Shown here: positions 24,659-33,526 of the stretch, piece by piece | How the letters are laid out: each line of letters opens with the position of its first letter | Position numbering within the stretch: the first letter of the stretch is position 1 | Assembly: GCA_020639215.1 (NCBI GenBank) | Contig: JACKHA010000009.1 | Location: 33,884 to 97,883 of the forward strand | Direction of reading: 5' to 3' | Source of the DNA: Phycisphaeraceae bacterium | GTDB taxonomy: Bacteria; Planctomycetota; Phycisphaerae; Phycisphaerales; UBA1924 | DNA: 64,000 nucleotides | Translations under genes and position numbers: made by a program | Notes under the pieces: model-generated | What the model was told of the DNA's origin: nothing | Seen by the model: the letters and a program-made list of their open reading frames with translations, nothing else | The model's database searches: none

Positions 24659-25555
24659 ATGCCCGACGCCTTGCTCGACACGATCGGCCGATTCCATCCG
24701 ATGGCGGTGCACCTGCCCGTGGGCCTGCTGGTGGCGCTGGCGGCGTGGGAGTGCTGGCGGGCGGTGGTTCTGCGGCGAGCGGGCGCTCGTGCCGGCGAGG
24801 GGCCGGAGACGCGGGCGCAGGCTTCGATGCACGTCCCCGTGTTCCTCTGCTGGTTGGCGGTGCTCGGTTCGGGAGTCGCGATCGGCACGGGCCTGCTGCA
24901 CGAGGGCGAGATCGGCCGCGACGCGACCACGGACCTGCACAAATGGTTGGGCATTGGTGTGGGCGTCTCGGCGTTGGTGACCGCGGTGGGCGCGACGCTG
25001 GCGCGGAGCGGCGTCGGGCCGATCGCGACGGCGTATCGCGTGGTGCTGCTCATCACCTTTGCGGGGCTGATCCCCGCGGGGCACCTTGGCGGGACCATCA
25101 CCCACGGCGAGGGCTATCTGTTCGAGCGGCTGCTCGATCGCGGCACGCCCGAACCGGTTGTCGGCCCTTCGACCCGCAACGGGCCGGACCCGGCGTCGGG
25201 CGCGGGGGCAACAGGGGCCGGCGATCCACTCCCGGCGCCCATCGACGCCGAGACGCTTGGCGTGCGTGCCCGCCAGATTCTGGCGGCCAACTGCGAGTCG
25301 TGCCACGGTCCGGCCCGGGCCCGCAACCGCCTGCGCGTCGACAGCCTGGAGGCGATGATCGAGGGCGGACGCCACGGGCCCGCGATCGTGCCCGGGGACC
25401 CGCCCTCGAGCCCGCTGCTGGAGCGTCTGCGTCTGCCGCTTGAGGTCCGCGGGCACATGCCGCCGCGCGACGAGCCGCAACCGTCCGCCGAGGACATTGA
25501 TCTGATCGAGGCGTGGATCGCGTCGCTGGGTCCGTCGGCGGGCGAGCCGGGCTGA
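24659..25555 (+). CDS. DUF2231-like membrane protein with C-terminal c-type cytochrome module
   Basis: The 298-residue protein starts with four hydrophobic segments (FHPMAVHLPVGLLVALAAWE; VFLCWLAVLGSGVAIGTGLL; WLGIGVGVSALVTAVGATLA; VVLLITFAGLIPAGHLGG). Conserved His residues such as FHPMAVHLP and LHKW resemble the DUF2231/cytochrome-b-like planctomycete family. After a Pro/Ala linker comes a soluble heme-c module with AANCESCHGPARARNRLR, the distal MPPRDEPQPSAEDIDLIEAWI, and Met as probable sixth ligand in GHMPP. It would carry electrons at the membrane, probably with partner proteins located elsewhere. The (TC)13 tract lies directly upstream. Translation initiation is probably weak or leader-dependent. 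Confidence 0.8.
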   Translation: MPDALLDTIGRFHPMAVHLPVGLLVALAAWECWRAVVLRRAGARAGEGPETRAQASMHVPVFLCWLAVLGSGVAIGTGLLHEGEIGRDATTDLHKWLGIGVGVSALVTAVGATLARSGVGPIATAYRVVLLITFAGLIPAGHLGGTITHGEGYLFERLLDRGTPEPVVGPSTRNGPDPASGAGATGAGDPLPAPIDAETLGVRARQILAANCESCHGPARARNRLRVDSLEAMIEGGRHGPAIVPGDPPSSPLLERLRLPLEVRGHMPPRDEPQPSAEDIDLIEAWIASLGPSAGEPG

Positions 25556-25785
25556 TCCGGATCAACCGGGCCCTCGAACCATTCGCAACAGACTCCAGTT
25601 CCCGATTCGGATGGGGCGTGGGGGCGGGCGTGGTGGAAGAACCGATCGCGCGGGCGATCCAGGGCACAGGAGTGGACTCTCGATCGGTCGCGCGTACCGC
25701 TCAATCGGGCGTCGCGCGAACGCCAACGAGAGTTCGTGTGCGAAGCGGATCGGGCGGTGCGGAGCGCTCCGCCCAGCAAACGCAC

Positions 25786-25807
25786 AGGGGCGCCGGTTGG
25801 CGCCCCT
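25786..25807 (-). terminator. Hairpin after the giant subtilase gene
   Basis: AGGGGCGCC (25786-25794), loop GGTT, GGCGCCCCT (25799-25807) form a perfect nine-base-pair stem 34 bases past the minus-strand stop. The minus-strand tail reads GTGCGTTTGC, so the U-tract is weak. Confidence 0.6.
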
Positions 25808-25841
25808 GCGGTTGGCGATGCGATGTCGAGCCGGCGGGCGA

Positions 25842-28800
25842 TCAGGCGACCGGGTTGGTGCCGCCGAGCGGGGTGCCCAGCGTGCCGAAGGAGCCGGGGA
25901 ACGACTGATCGAAGTGGCCCTGGTAGGCGACGATGGGGGCGCCGGCCTTGACCGTGACGCCGTAGGTCTGGGCGGTGCTCCGGCGGGTGCCGGTGACCAG
26001 GTCGTGCAGGTCGATGGCCAGCACGGAGCGTGCGTTGATGGTGAAGCGGAAGGTCTCGGCGGTGCCGGCGTTGTTGCCCGCACCGGCGAAGTGCATGGTG
26101 ACCTCGACGAGGACCTGGCTGACGCTGGGGTTGAACAGGCGGAGGTAGGACTCAACGCCGTTGCCGCTCGCGGGGCGGTAGCCGGCGGCGAAGGACCAGC
26201 GGCTGAAGGCGGTGTCGGAGAAGTTGGCGGCGTTCTCCTCGCCGAACACGTGGGTCGGCAGTGTCAGGACGATGCGCTGGCTGGACTCGAAGAGCACCGA
26301 GTAGGCCTCGCCCGACGGGAAGTTGCGGAGGTCCTGGACGTTGATCTGGGCGCGGCCTAGGGCGGGGACGCTCACGCGGGTGCGGTAGGTCGTGCCGGAC
26401 TCGAAGATGAAGGAGAACAGCACGGAGGCCTCGGCGCCGCTGAAGTTGGTGATCCCGATGTCCTCCTCGGTGGAGTTGAGGCCGATCTGGCCCTCGGGGA
26501 TCACGCCGACGGTCTCGCCGCGGCCGATGGTGCCGGTGACGCCGAAGGCGGAGCGGTCATTGGCGGAGTAGTGGGAGAGGGTGGCGACGAAGTCGTCCTG
26601 TCCGACGACGAGCACGCCGTAGGTGCCGTCGGGCAGGTCGGGCAGCTGCTTGAGGCTCACGCCGCCGCGGCGGTTGACGTCCACGCCGCGGGTGAAGGAG
26701 AAGACCTGCCCGCCGCCGGTGGGCACGAAGGTGAAGGTGATCTTCTGGAAGCGGTTGGAGGTGTTGAGGACGAGGATGAAGTCGTTCTCGCCCTGGCCCT
26801 TGACGGCCTGGGAGAAGGTCCACTCGTTGGACTGGCGGTTGGTGAAGGCCTCGCCGACGGCGGCGTTGGCGTCGGCCAGCAGGAAGGTGTCGAAGTGGGA
26901 GAAGTTGGCCGCGACCGGGCGCTCGGACCAGACTTCGAGGGCGTAGGGCGTGTCGAGGCGGACCTTGGCGGTCGGGCCCGGGGTGGAGTTGAGGGAGTTC
27001 TGGTAGCGGGTGGGGTCGGTGAGGGTGACGCCGTTTCGGGCGTTGGGGGCCAGCACGCGGTCGATGACGACCTGGTCGCGGGCCCCGTCCTGGTAGCGGG
27101 CGATGACGACCACGCGGGTCGAGTCGTTGTGCGGGTTGACGATGGGCAGGAACGTCGTGGTGGCGGGCCCGGCGTAGCCCGAGGCGTAGTAGACCTTGTA
27201 CGGCAGCGACGGGGCGGTGTCCCGGTCGCCGGCGGCGGCCTCGAGGAACACGTCGTCGGACAGCAGGCGTCCGTTCGAGTCGATGGCGGCCAGGTGCCCG
27301 TTGCCGTCGCCGGAGTTGACCAGGTCGTAGAGGCCGAGCACGTCGTCCTCGCCCGCGCCGAAGAAGACGAAGTAGCGCATGCGGGTGGTGGCGCCGGCGT
27401 TGATGTTGCCCAGGTCGTAGGCGAGGGTCAGCACGCCGTCGGTCGAGGCCCCGTCGGGGTCGATGGTGCCCATGTTCAGCAGGACGGAGGGGTCGCGGAT
27501 GTCGGCGGTGGAATCGACCACGGAGGCCTGGGCCCTCCCGCCGAAGTCGATGCCGTCGGCCTGCGGGGCCGCGATGGCGACCGAGAGCCCGTCGGGGAAG
27601 ATGTTGTTGGCGAAGGTGCCGATGGCGATGGGATCGAAGCGGTCCTCGACGTTGTTGTTGTTCGTGTCGAGGCCGATGACGTTGTTCTGGGTCAGGGCCG
27701 AGCCGCCGGCGACGTTGAGGCCCTGCTGCGGGTTGAACCCCTCCATCCAGGAAACGTCGTTGATGCGCGAGCCGGTGGTGTTGGTCAGGACGACGTCGAC
27801 GGCGATGAAGTTGTCTCCCTCGGCGAACGAGATGGTGCGGGCCAGCGACAGGCCTCGGAACGCGCCGGTGGCGATGATCCGCCGGTTGGCCGAGTCGGAC
27901 TCGTCGGTCAGGGCGATGGGCAGGCCGGTGCCGGCGGCGGCGGAGGAGTCGTTTCGGCCGGTGAACCCGTTGGCGGACAGCCCGAAGAAGAGCTGGGGCG
28001 AGGCGCCCTGGCCGCCCGACTCGTTGAAGAGGTACTCGATGCCGTCGAACCGCAGGCCGACCTGCTGGTTGATGCCGCCGACCTGGCGCGTGGCGTTGAA
28101 GGTGGCGTCGGAGTCGATGCCGACCTCGAGCCCGGTGGTCTCGAGCACGCGGGTGGTGTCGCCGATGCCTGGGGCGACGCTGATGGTCAGGCTGTAGGCG
28201 CCGGTGGTCTGCGAGGCGGAGCCGCCCGCGAGCGCGTCGGGGTCGTAGGCGACGTTGGCGGCCTCGGAGACCGCGACGAAGTACGTGCCCGCGTTGTTGA
28301 TCACGAAGTTCTGGACCGAGGCGTTGAGCGAGTTGTCCGGCGAGGCGAGGGTGAGCTCGTCGCCCGCCTCGCTGAACACGCGGATCGCGGTGTCGAGGAT
28401 GCCGCCCGAGGAGGTGTTGACGCTCAGCGTGGTGCCGGCGTCGGCGTCGAACACGAACAGGTCGCGGTCGAGCACGCCGAACCCGCCGTCGCCGATGACG
28501 CCCTGGAAGGACTGGCTGCCGGTGCCGTTGATCGCCGAGACGGTCGTGGCGGTCACGAGGGTGTCGTTGAGCTCGAAGGGCCCGAAGATGTCGCTGCGGA
28601 GGGTGAGGTCGAGCGACCAGGAGATGAGCTGGCCCGTGTGGATGCCCAGGCGGTCGTTGATGACCAGGGTCCAGTTGCCCGCGGCGTCCTGCCCATCGAA
28701 CGCCGAGAGCGACGACTCGGGGCGGTAGGAGCCGGTGAACGGTGTGGGGGCGGTGGCGATGCGGTTGACCGCCTCGTCGTCGAACAGGACGTTGCGCAGG

Positions 28801-31337
28801 CCCTGGGAGTTGGACCCGCCGCGCTGGTTGACCAGCGTGACAGCCGTGCCGGTCGGCCCGAAGAGGATGACCTCGAGATCGCCGACGAACTCGTGCTGGA
28901 TGTCGAGGCGGACGTTCACGTCGCGGATCGAGCGTGCGTCGGCGACGTTGATGATGGAAGGCACGGCCTGGCCGATCGTGCCCTCGGCGGGGATGCGGAT
29001 CGGGCTGGGGATGCTGGCGGGGAACGTGACGCGGTCGTCGTTGACCAGCTCGACCTCGATCTCGAGGTTGTAGAGCCCGCCGGACTGGGCGGTGCCGCTG
29101 GCGGCCAGGGTCGGGTCGTACTCGTCGTTGGGGAAGCCGGAGACGCCGACGTAGTAGGTGCCGCCGGTGGTCACGAAGAAGTCGACCAGGGCGTCTGGCC
29201 CGTTGAACTGGTCGTTGGAGGCCAGCTCCTGGCCGGTGGCGCCGAAGAGGCGGATGAACGAGTCGAAGCCGGACGGCAGGGGCAGGTTGGCGGCGACGAC
29301 CGAGGCGCGGATCAGCCCGCCGCGCGGGATGTTGATCGCGAACAGGTCGACGTCGAGCGCACCCGAGAGCCCGTCGCCGAGCGTGACGCCCTGGAAGGTG
29401 GCGGAGCCCGATCCGGTGAAGACGGTGGGCGTGGCGGTGGCGAGCGTGTCGTTGGGCTCGAAGGTGCCGGAGATCGCGACGACCTCGAAGTCATACTGCT
29501 CGTCCTCGCCGGCGATCTGGTTGCCGTTGAGGCGGTTGCCGTCGGTGTCGCGGAAGTCGCCCTCGTCGAGCACGAGGCGGTACAGGGCGATGGGCAGGCG
29601 CTGCTGGGCGAACCCGGTCACGTCGAGGTCGATGGTGACGGTGCGGGCGTTCCCGCCGAGCGTGACGTCCGTCACCGTGATCTCGGTGTCGTCGGCGGTG
29701 CCGAACTGGCGGTCGGCCCCGGCGCGGATGAGCGTGACGCCATCGGTGCTGAGGAACCCGGCGTCGATGTCCTTGTTGAACGAGACGCTGATCGAGTCCA
29801 GCGGGGTGCCGTCCGGGCGGTTCTGTCCGGTGACCGGGCCTGGGCTGAACGCGATGGTGGTCGGGCCGTCGATGCCGACAATCCGCAGGGCCCGCGCGAC
29901 GTTCATGCGCCCGCCGGACTGGACGCGCCCCTGCAGCGTCGGGAGCGGGTCGCTGGAGTCGATCAGGATCTGGCGGATTTCGTCGCGCGAGACGTCCGGG
30001 CGGATGGTCTTGATCAGCGCGATCGCGCCGGCGACCATCGGCGAGGAGAACGACGTGCCCGAGATGTACTGGTACCCGCCGCCCTCGGCCGTCGTGAACA
30101 CCTGTTCGCCGGGGGCGGCCAGGTCGACGGTCTCGGCCCCGAAGTTCGAGAAGTCGGCCAGGGCGTCGACGTTGTTGGTGGCGGCGACCGTGATGATGCC
30201 GGGCAGGTCGAACGAGGACGGGTAGTGCGTGATGTCCGGGTCGTCGTTGTCGGACCCGGCGTTGCCCGCGCTGGTGACGAAGTTTGCGCCTGCCGCGATG
30301 AAGTCCTCGATCGACTGGCGTTCGGCGGCCAAGAGCGCGGGGAGCTGCTCCGGGTCGGCTTCGGTGTAGAACGACTGGTCGTACCCGCCGTAGGAGTTGT
30401 TCGACGCCACGATGTTGTGCCCGCGCCCGATCATGAGCGTCAGGTACTCGTGGGCGCTCACGATGGCGCTGGTGCTCAGACGCCCGAACCGGTCGGCGAT
30501 CTTGACCGGGAGGATCGAGACGTTCCAGGCCACGCCGGCGACACCGACGTTGTTGTCGCCGACCGCGCCGATCACGCCCGCGACCGCCGTGCCGTGCCCG
30601 GCCTCGTCGTCCGGGTTGTTGTCCAGGTCGCCGAAGTCCCAGCCGTTGACGTCGTCGACGAACCCGTTGCCGTCGTCGTCGATGTTGTTGCCGGGGATCT
30701 CGCCCGGGTTCTGCCAGATGTTGCCGATCAGGTCGGGGTGCTGGAGGTCGACGCCGGTGTCGATCACGCCGACGATCACGCTGCGCGAGCCGGTGGTGAT
30801 ATCCCACGCCGCCACCAGGTTCGAGTCCGCGCCGATCGTTCCCGGCCCGCTGCCCGGCACGTTCTGGCCCGAGTTCTCGTGCTGCCACTGGTCGGGGAAG
30901 AACGGGTCATCGGGCACCGCGGTGGTCGAGCGGACCAGGTCGGGCACGAACGACCGCAGCCACCCGTACTGGTCCACCAGACGGTCCACGTCGGACTTGG
31001 CCAGGCTGGACACGCCCTCGAGCACGACGTGGCGCCCCGAGAACAGCGGGCGGACGCCGCCGGCGGTCGCGTCGAGCTCGCGCACGAGCTTGCGACCCCA
31101 GAAGTTCGCCTTCGACTGCTTGACCGCGCGGGTGAAGGAGACCAGGTACTGGTCGCGAACCGCCTGGTAGCTGCCCTGGCCCCACTCGACGACGCCCGTG
31201 CCGTTGTCGATCGGCCCGACGAACGCCTGGGCGCCCGAGAGCAGCTGGCGCGGCTCGAGAGCGTGGAACATGTCCGTGCGGGCGCGGGCGCCCCGGGACG
31301 ATGTGCTGCGGGTCTGACGGCGAGAAGTGGTGGACAT
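25842..31337 (-). CDS. Giant secreted S8 peptidase with P-domain and repeated C-terminal modules
   Basis: This 1831-residue protein carries the planctomycete LEPRQLLSG motif (residues 27-35) after an Arg-rich start. The S8 catalytic domain has Asp in VIVGVIDTGVDLQHPD (about 192), His in EAGHGTAVAGVIG (about 250) and Ser in SGTSFSSPMVAG (about 430). Pre-peptidase-like modules start FEPNDTLATATP (about 620-760). A proprotein-convertase P-domain follows (about 790-915; FVGDLEVILFGPTGTAV, AAGNWTLVINDRLG), with a second module from FELNDTLVTATTV. A long C-terminal region (about 1050-1831) is beta-rich and unrecognised. It probably acts at or outside the cell surface. ATG 31337 (MSTTSRRQTRS) precedes the Arg-rich signal; an in-frame ATG ten residues earlier is possible. 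A promoter candidate lies about 245 bases upstream. Confidence 0.88.
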   Translation of the reverse strand: MSTTSRRQTRSTSSRGARARTDMFHALEPRQLLSGAQAFVGPIDNGTGVVEWGQGSYQAVRDQYLVSFTRAVKQSKANFWGRKLVRELDATAGGVRPLFSGRHVVLEGVSSLAKSDVDRLVDQYGWLRSFVPDLVRSTTAVPDDPFFPDQWQHENSGQNVPGSGPGTIGADSNLVAAWDITTGSRSVIVGVIDTGVDLQHPDLIGNIWQNPGEIPGNNIDDDGNGFVDDVNGWDFGDLDNNPDDEAGHGTAVAGVIGAVGDNNVGVAGVAWNVSILPVKIADRFGRLSTSAIVSAHEYLTLMIGRGHNIVASNNSYGGYDQSFYTEADPEQLPALLAAERQSIEDFIAAGANFVTSAGNAGSDNDDPDITHYPSSFDLPGIITVAATNNVDALADFSNFGAETVDLAAPGEQVFTTAEGGGYQYISGTSFSSPMVAGAIALIKTIRPDVSRDEIRQILIDSSDPLPTLQGRVQSGGRMNVARALRIVGIDGPTTIAFSPGPVTGQNRPDGTPLDSISVSFNKDIDAGFLSTDGVTLIRAGADRQFGTADDTEITVTDVTLGGNARTVTIDLDVTGFAQQRLPIALYRLVLDEGDFRDTDGNRLNGNQIAGEDEQYDFEVVAISGTFEPNDTLATATPTVFTGSGSATFQGVTLGDGLSGALDVDLFAINIPRGGLIRASVVAANLPLPSGFDSFIRLFGATGQELASNDQFNGPDALVDFFVTTGGTYYVGVSGFPNDEYDPTLAASGTAQSGGLYNLEIEVELVNDDRVTFPASIPSPIRIPAEGTIGQAVPSIINVADARSIRDVNVRLDIQHEFVGDLEVILFGPTGTAVTLVNQRGGSNSQGLRNVLFDDEAVNRIATAPTPFTGSYRPESSLSAFDGQDAAGNWTLVINDRLGIHTGQLISWSLDLTLRSDIFGPFELNDTLVTATTVSAINGTGSQSFQGVIGDGGFGVLDRDLFVFDADAGTTLSVNTSSGGILDTAIRVFSEAGDELTLASPDNSLNASVQNFVINNAGTYFVAVSEAANVAYDPDALAGGSASQTTGAYSLTISVAPGIGDTTRVLETTGLEVGIDSDATFNATRQVGGINQQVGLRFDGIEYLFNESGGQGASPQLFFGLSANGFTGRNDSSAAAGTGLPIALTDESDSANRRIIATGAFRGLSLARTISFAEGDNFIAVDVVLTNTTGSRINDVSWMEGFNPQQGLNVAGGSALTQNNVIGLDTNNNNVEDRFDPIAIGTFANNIFPDGLSVAIAAPQADGIDFGGRAQASVVDSTADIRDPSVLLNMGTIDPDGASTDGVLTLAYDLGNINAGATTRMRYFVFFGAGEDDVLGLYDLVNSGDGNGHLAAIDSNGRLLSDDVFLEAAAGDRDTAPSLPYKVYYASGYAGPATTTFLPIVNPHNDSTRVVVIARYQDGARDQVVIDRVLAPNARNGVTLTDPTRYQNSLNSTPGPTAKVRLDTPYALEVWSERPVAANFSHFDTFLLADANAAVGEAFTNRQSNEWTFSQAVKGQGENDFILVLNTSNRFQKITFTFVPTGGGQVFSFTRGVDVNRRGGVSLKQLPDLPDGTYGVLVVGQDDFVATLSHYSANDRSAFGVTGTIGRGETVGVIPEGQIGLNSTEEDIGITNFSGAEASVLFSFIFESGTTYRTRVSVPALGRAQINVQDLRNFPSGEAYSVLFESSQRIVLTLPTHVFGEENAANFSDTAFSRWSFAAGYRPASGNGVESYLRLFNPSVSQVLVEVTMHFAGAGNNAGTAETFRFTINARSVLAIDLHDLVTGTRRSTAQTYGVTVKAGAPIVAYQGHFDQSFPGSFGTLGTPLGGTNPVA

Positions 31338-31542
31338 CGCAACGTACTCCCGTGCCCTCGGGGCCACGACTGATCAGACTGGTGGACCGATCTTCTTGTC
31401 ACGCCCCGCATTGCGCTCAAGGGCGGGCCCGGGCCGCTGGCCCGGACGGTTGGGGTCGGTGCTCTCGGGTGAGCGCCTGGCTGTCGCAGGCGCACGCAAC
31501 CCGGTTCCCCAGATCGGCTCCCACCTATCCGCAGGGGTCTGG

Positions 31543-31562
31543 CCCGGGGTTCCAACCCCGGG
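31543..31562 (-). promoter_or_regulatory. GC-rich hairpin between the hydratase stop and the giant subtilase
   Basis: CCCGGGGTT at 31543-31551 and AACCCCGGG at 31554-31562 are perfectly complementary, leaving a very tight turn. On the minus strand it lies about 50 bases past the enoyl-CoA hydratase stop and about 20 bases after the proposed start of transcription of the subtilase gene. It could end the first transcript or shape the leader of the second. Confidence 0.4.
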
Positions 31563-31582
31563 GCGACTCCCCACGCGCCACC

Positions 31583-31591
31583 ACTATAACA
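31583..31591 (-). promoter_or_regulatory. Extended -10 promoter candidate for the giant subtilase
   Basis: The minus strand reads TGTTATAGT here, an extended -10 (TGnTATAGT), in an otherwise extremely GC-rich context. A TTGACG lies 22 bases upstream of TATAGT, which is too far for a standard -35, but extended -10 promoters do not need one. Transcription from here gives a leader of about 240 bases. Confidence 0.45.
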
Positions 31592-31612
31592 CGACCGCGG
31601 CGGGCGTGCGCG

Positions 31613-32431
31613 TCAACTCCCCCCAGAATCCCCACCCCCGGGGCACCCCGACCCCGGCCCCGCCCCCTTTGCCAACGCCAGCGGCAGGAGGCGGGCCTCC
31701 TCCGGGCCGCCGACCAGACCGAGGGACGCGGCGAGAGCGGCGTCGTGCCGGGCGTCACCTGGGCTTCCTGCCCCGGTCGCCGACGCCAGCGCCGCTTCGA
31801 CGTCCAGGCACCATGCTTTGGTCGCGGCCATCGCCTCCGGAGGCTTCCCCGCCAGCCCTTCGGCCAGTTCGAGTGCCCGTTTGGGCACATCGCCTGGGTC
31901 GGAGACGATTTCGTGAACCAGCCCGAGGCGGGCGGCCTCGGCGGCGTCGATCAGGCCCGGGTCCAGTTGGAGGCGTCGGGTCGGCCCCGTTCCGACCGCC
32001 CCCGCGAGTGTGCTGGCCGAGACCGCCGGGGACACGCCGATCCGAACGACCGGGTATCCGAGGCGGGCGCCCCGGTCGGCCACAACCAGGTCCGCCCCCG
32101 CCAGCAGGGCGCAACCCCCTGCGATGGCACCACCTTGCACACCCACCACCACGGGTGCCGGGAGTGCCCGCATCGCCCGGACGACGCCCGAAAGTCCGGA
32201 CAGCAGGCGGCGCATCGTGCGGCCCTCGGCGTCGGCGGCACAGAGCGCCAGATCGAACCCGGCGCAGAAGGTCGGACCCTCGCCGAGCAGCACCAGCCCC
32301 CGGCACTCGCCTTGCGACGCCGTGACCAGGGCCAGCAGCCGATCCACCATCTGGGGCGTCAGGGCGTTGCGACGCTCGGAGCGGGCGAGCGTAATGATCC
32401 GAAGGTGCCCGCGGCGTTCGAGGCGGATCAT
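31613..32431 (-). CDS. Enoyl-CoA hydratase/isomerase family protein
   Basis: This 272-residue crotonase-fold protein shows the oxyanion-hole and substrate regions RSERRNALTPQMVDRLL, GEGPTFCAGFDLAL, and VQGGAIAGGCALLAGADLVVA. The N-terminal two thirds fit the crotonase core. The glutamates expected for hydration (Glu144/Glu164 in classic enzymes) are not obvious: the region GAIAGGCALLAG has no Glu, and RIGVSPAVSAST replaces the usual xPE. It may therefore do another crotonase-type reaction such as isomerisation or hydrolysis. The start overlaps the HMG-CoA lyase stop (ATGA), indicating one operon for CoA-thioester breakdown, for example leucine catabolism. A Gly/Pro-rich tail closes the protein. 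Confidence 0.8.
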   Translation of the reverse strand: MIRLERRGHLRIITLARSERRNALTPQMVDRLLALVTASQGECRGLVLLGEGPTFCAGFDLALCAADAEGRTMRRLLSGLSGVVRAMRALPAPVVVGVQGGAIAGGCALLAGADLVVADRGARLGYPVVRIGVSPAVSASTLAGAVGTGPTRRLQLDPGLIDAAEAARLGLVHEIVSDPGDVPKRALELAEGLAGKPPEAMAATKAWCLDVEAALASATGAGSPGDARHDAALAASLGLVGGPEEARLLPLALAKGAGPGSGCPGGGDSGGS

Positions 32432-33390
32432 GACCGCCCCCCGTTTGCAGGAGGACGCGATGCGATAGTTGCGGCCAGGGTGGACGCCTCGTGCATTGCG
32501 CTGGGGTCGATGTCACGACCCGCGCCCGCCCGCAGCCCCGCCCGCTCGATCGCCTGCAGCAGCGTCGCCGTGGCGATGTTGCCGGGCGCCCGGCGCCCCG
32601 GCGTCGAGGCGTAGGGGCAGCCGCCGAGCCCGCCCGCCGACGCGTCGAACGAGCGCACCCCCATCGCCAAGGACCGCTCGACGCACGATGCCGCGGCCCC
32701 GAAGGTGTCGTGGAGGTGCAGCGTCATGTGCGGGCCGCCCGCGGGCCGGGCGCCTGGCGTGCCGACGCCCTCCTCCATCACCGCCTCGATCACCCGCCCG
32801 ATCGAATCCGGCGTCCCCGCCCCGATCGTGTCCCCGAGATCGATCTCATCCACACCCAGATCGACCAGCATCCGCGCCACCCGCGCGACCGCCGCCGCCT
32901 CGATCGCCCCCTCGAACGGGCACGCCACGATGCACGAGATGTAGCCGCGCAGCGGGATCCCCTCGCCCCGGCACGCCGCGGCGATCGGGGCGAACCGCTC
33001 GATCGTCTCCTCGATCGTCGCGTTGGTGTTCTTGCGGCTGAACGTCTGGCTCGCCGCGGTGAACACCGCCAGCTTGTCCGGCAGGGCCCGCCCGTGGCGT
33101 GCTTTCGACGCCGCCCGCACCTCCATCGCCCCCGACAGGCCCCGCTCGTTCGGCACCAGCGCGGAATACACCACGCCATCGCGCGGCGAGATCAGCGAGA
33201 ACACCTCCGCGGCATCCCCCAGCTGCGGCACCCACTTCGGCGACACGAACGACGAGACCTCGACCTCATCCACCCCCGCCGCCGACAGCGCATCCACGAG
33301 CGCGGCCTTCTCGCGCGCGGGGATCCCCCCGGGCTCGTTCTGCAGGCCATCACGCGGGGCGACGTCGGTGATGCGGACGCGGTCGGACAT
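32428..33390 (-). CDS. Hydroxymethylglutaryl-CoA lyase
   Basis: This 320-residue TIM-barrel enzyme of the HMG-CoA lyase/homocitrate synthase family would cleave HMG-CoA to acetyl-CoA and acetoacetate. Visible motifs: ITDVAPRDGLQNEPG at the N-terminus (catalytic Arg and metal Asp), VEVSSFVSPKWVPQLGDA, YISCIVACPFEG, DLGDTIGAGTP, metal-binding LHLHDTFG, and the Cys-loop ASAGGLGGCPYA with the family's catalytic Cys. I start at ATG 33390 (MSDRVRITD). It is translationally coupled to the crotonase gene. The large inverted repeat at 33424-33512 separates it from gpsA upstream. Confidence 0.92.
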   Translation of the reverse strand: MSDRVRITDVAPRDGLQNEPGGIPAREKAALVDALSAAGVDEVEVSSFVSPKWVPQLGDAAEVFSLISPRDGVVYSALVPNERGLSGAMEVRAASKARHGRALPDKLAVFTAASQTFSRKNTNATIEETIERFAPIAAACRGEGIPLRGYISCIVACPFEGAIEAAAVARVARMLVDLGVDEIDLGDTIGAGTPDSIGRVIEAVMEEGVGTPGARPAGGPHMTLHLHDTFGAAASCVERSLAMGVRSFDASAGGLGGCPYASTPGRRAPGNIATATLLQAIERAGLRAGAGRDIDPSAMHEASTLAATIASRPPANGGRS

Positions 33391-33423
33391 CGCGCCATCG
33401 TAGAGAGCCCCGGACACCCCAGT

Positions 33424-33512
33424 GCGCAGAGCCCGACGCGCGAGCGTCGCGGTCGGCTTCGTTTGGGCGGGCGAAAGAAAAGACCACGACGCTGGCGCGT
33501 CGGGCTCTGCGC
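33424..33512. terminator. Large perfect inverted repeat between gpsA and the HMG-CoA lyase operon
   Basis: GCGCAGAGCCCGACGCGC (33424-33441) is perfectly complementary to 33495-33512. The pairing continues inward with 11 of 13 bases (GAGCGTCGCGGTC against GACCACGACGCTG), leaving a loop with GGGCGGGCGAAAG. As RNA from gpsA it would be a very stable stem 15 bases after the stop. The AGCCCGACGCG core also resembles repeats common in planctomycete genomes, so it may be a mobile palindrome that now serves as terminator. Confidence 0.6.
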
Positions 33513-33526
33513 GCGACCGCGCGGTC

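Noticed and set aside
26571..31373. Very long open frame on the plus strand opposite the giant subtilase
   Set aside because: It is a GC-driven shadow: Gly/Val/Asp-rich low-complexity sequence without domains, while the minus strand encodes clear S8 and P-domain motifs.
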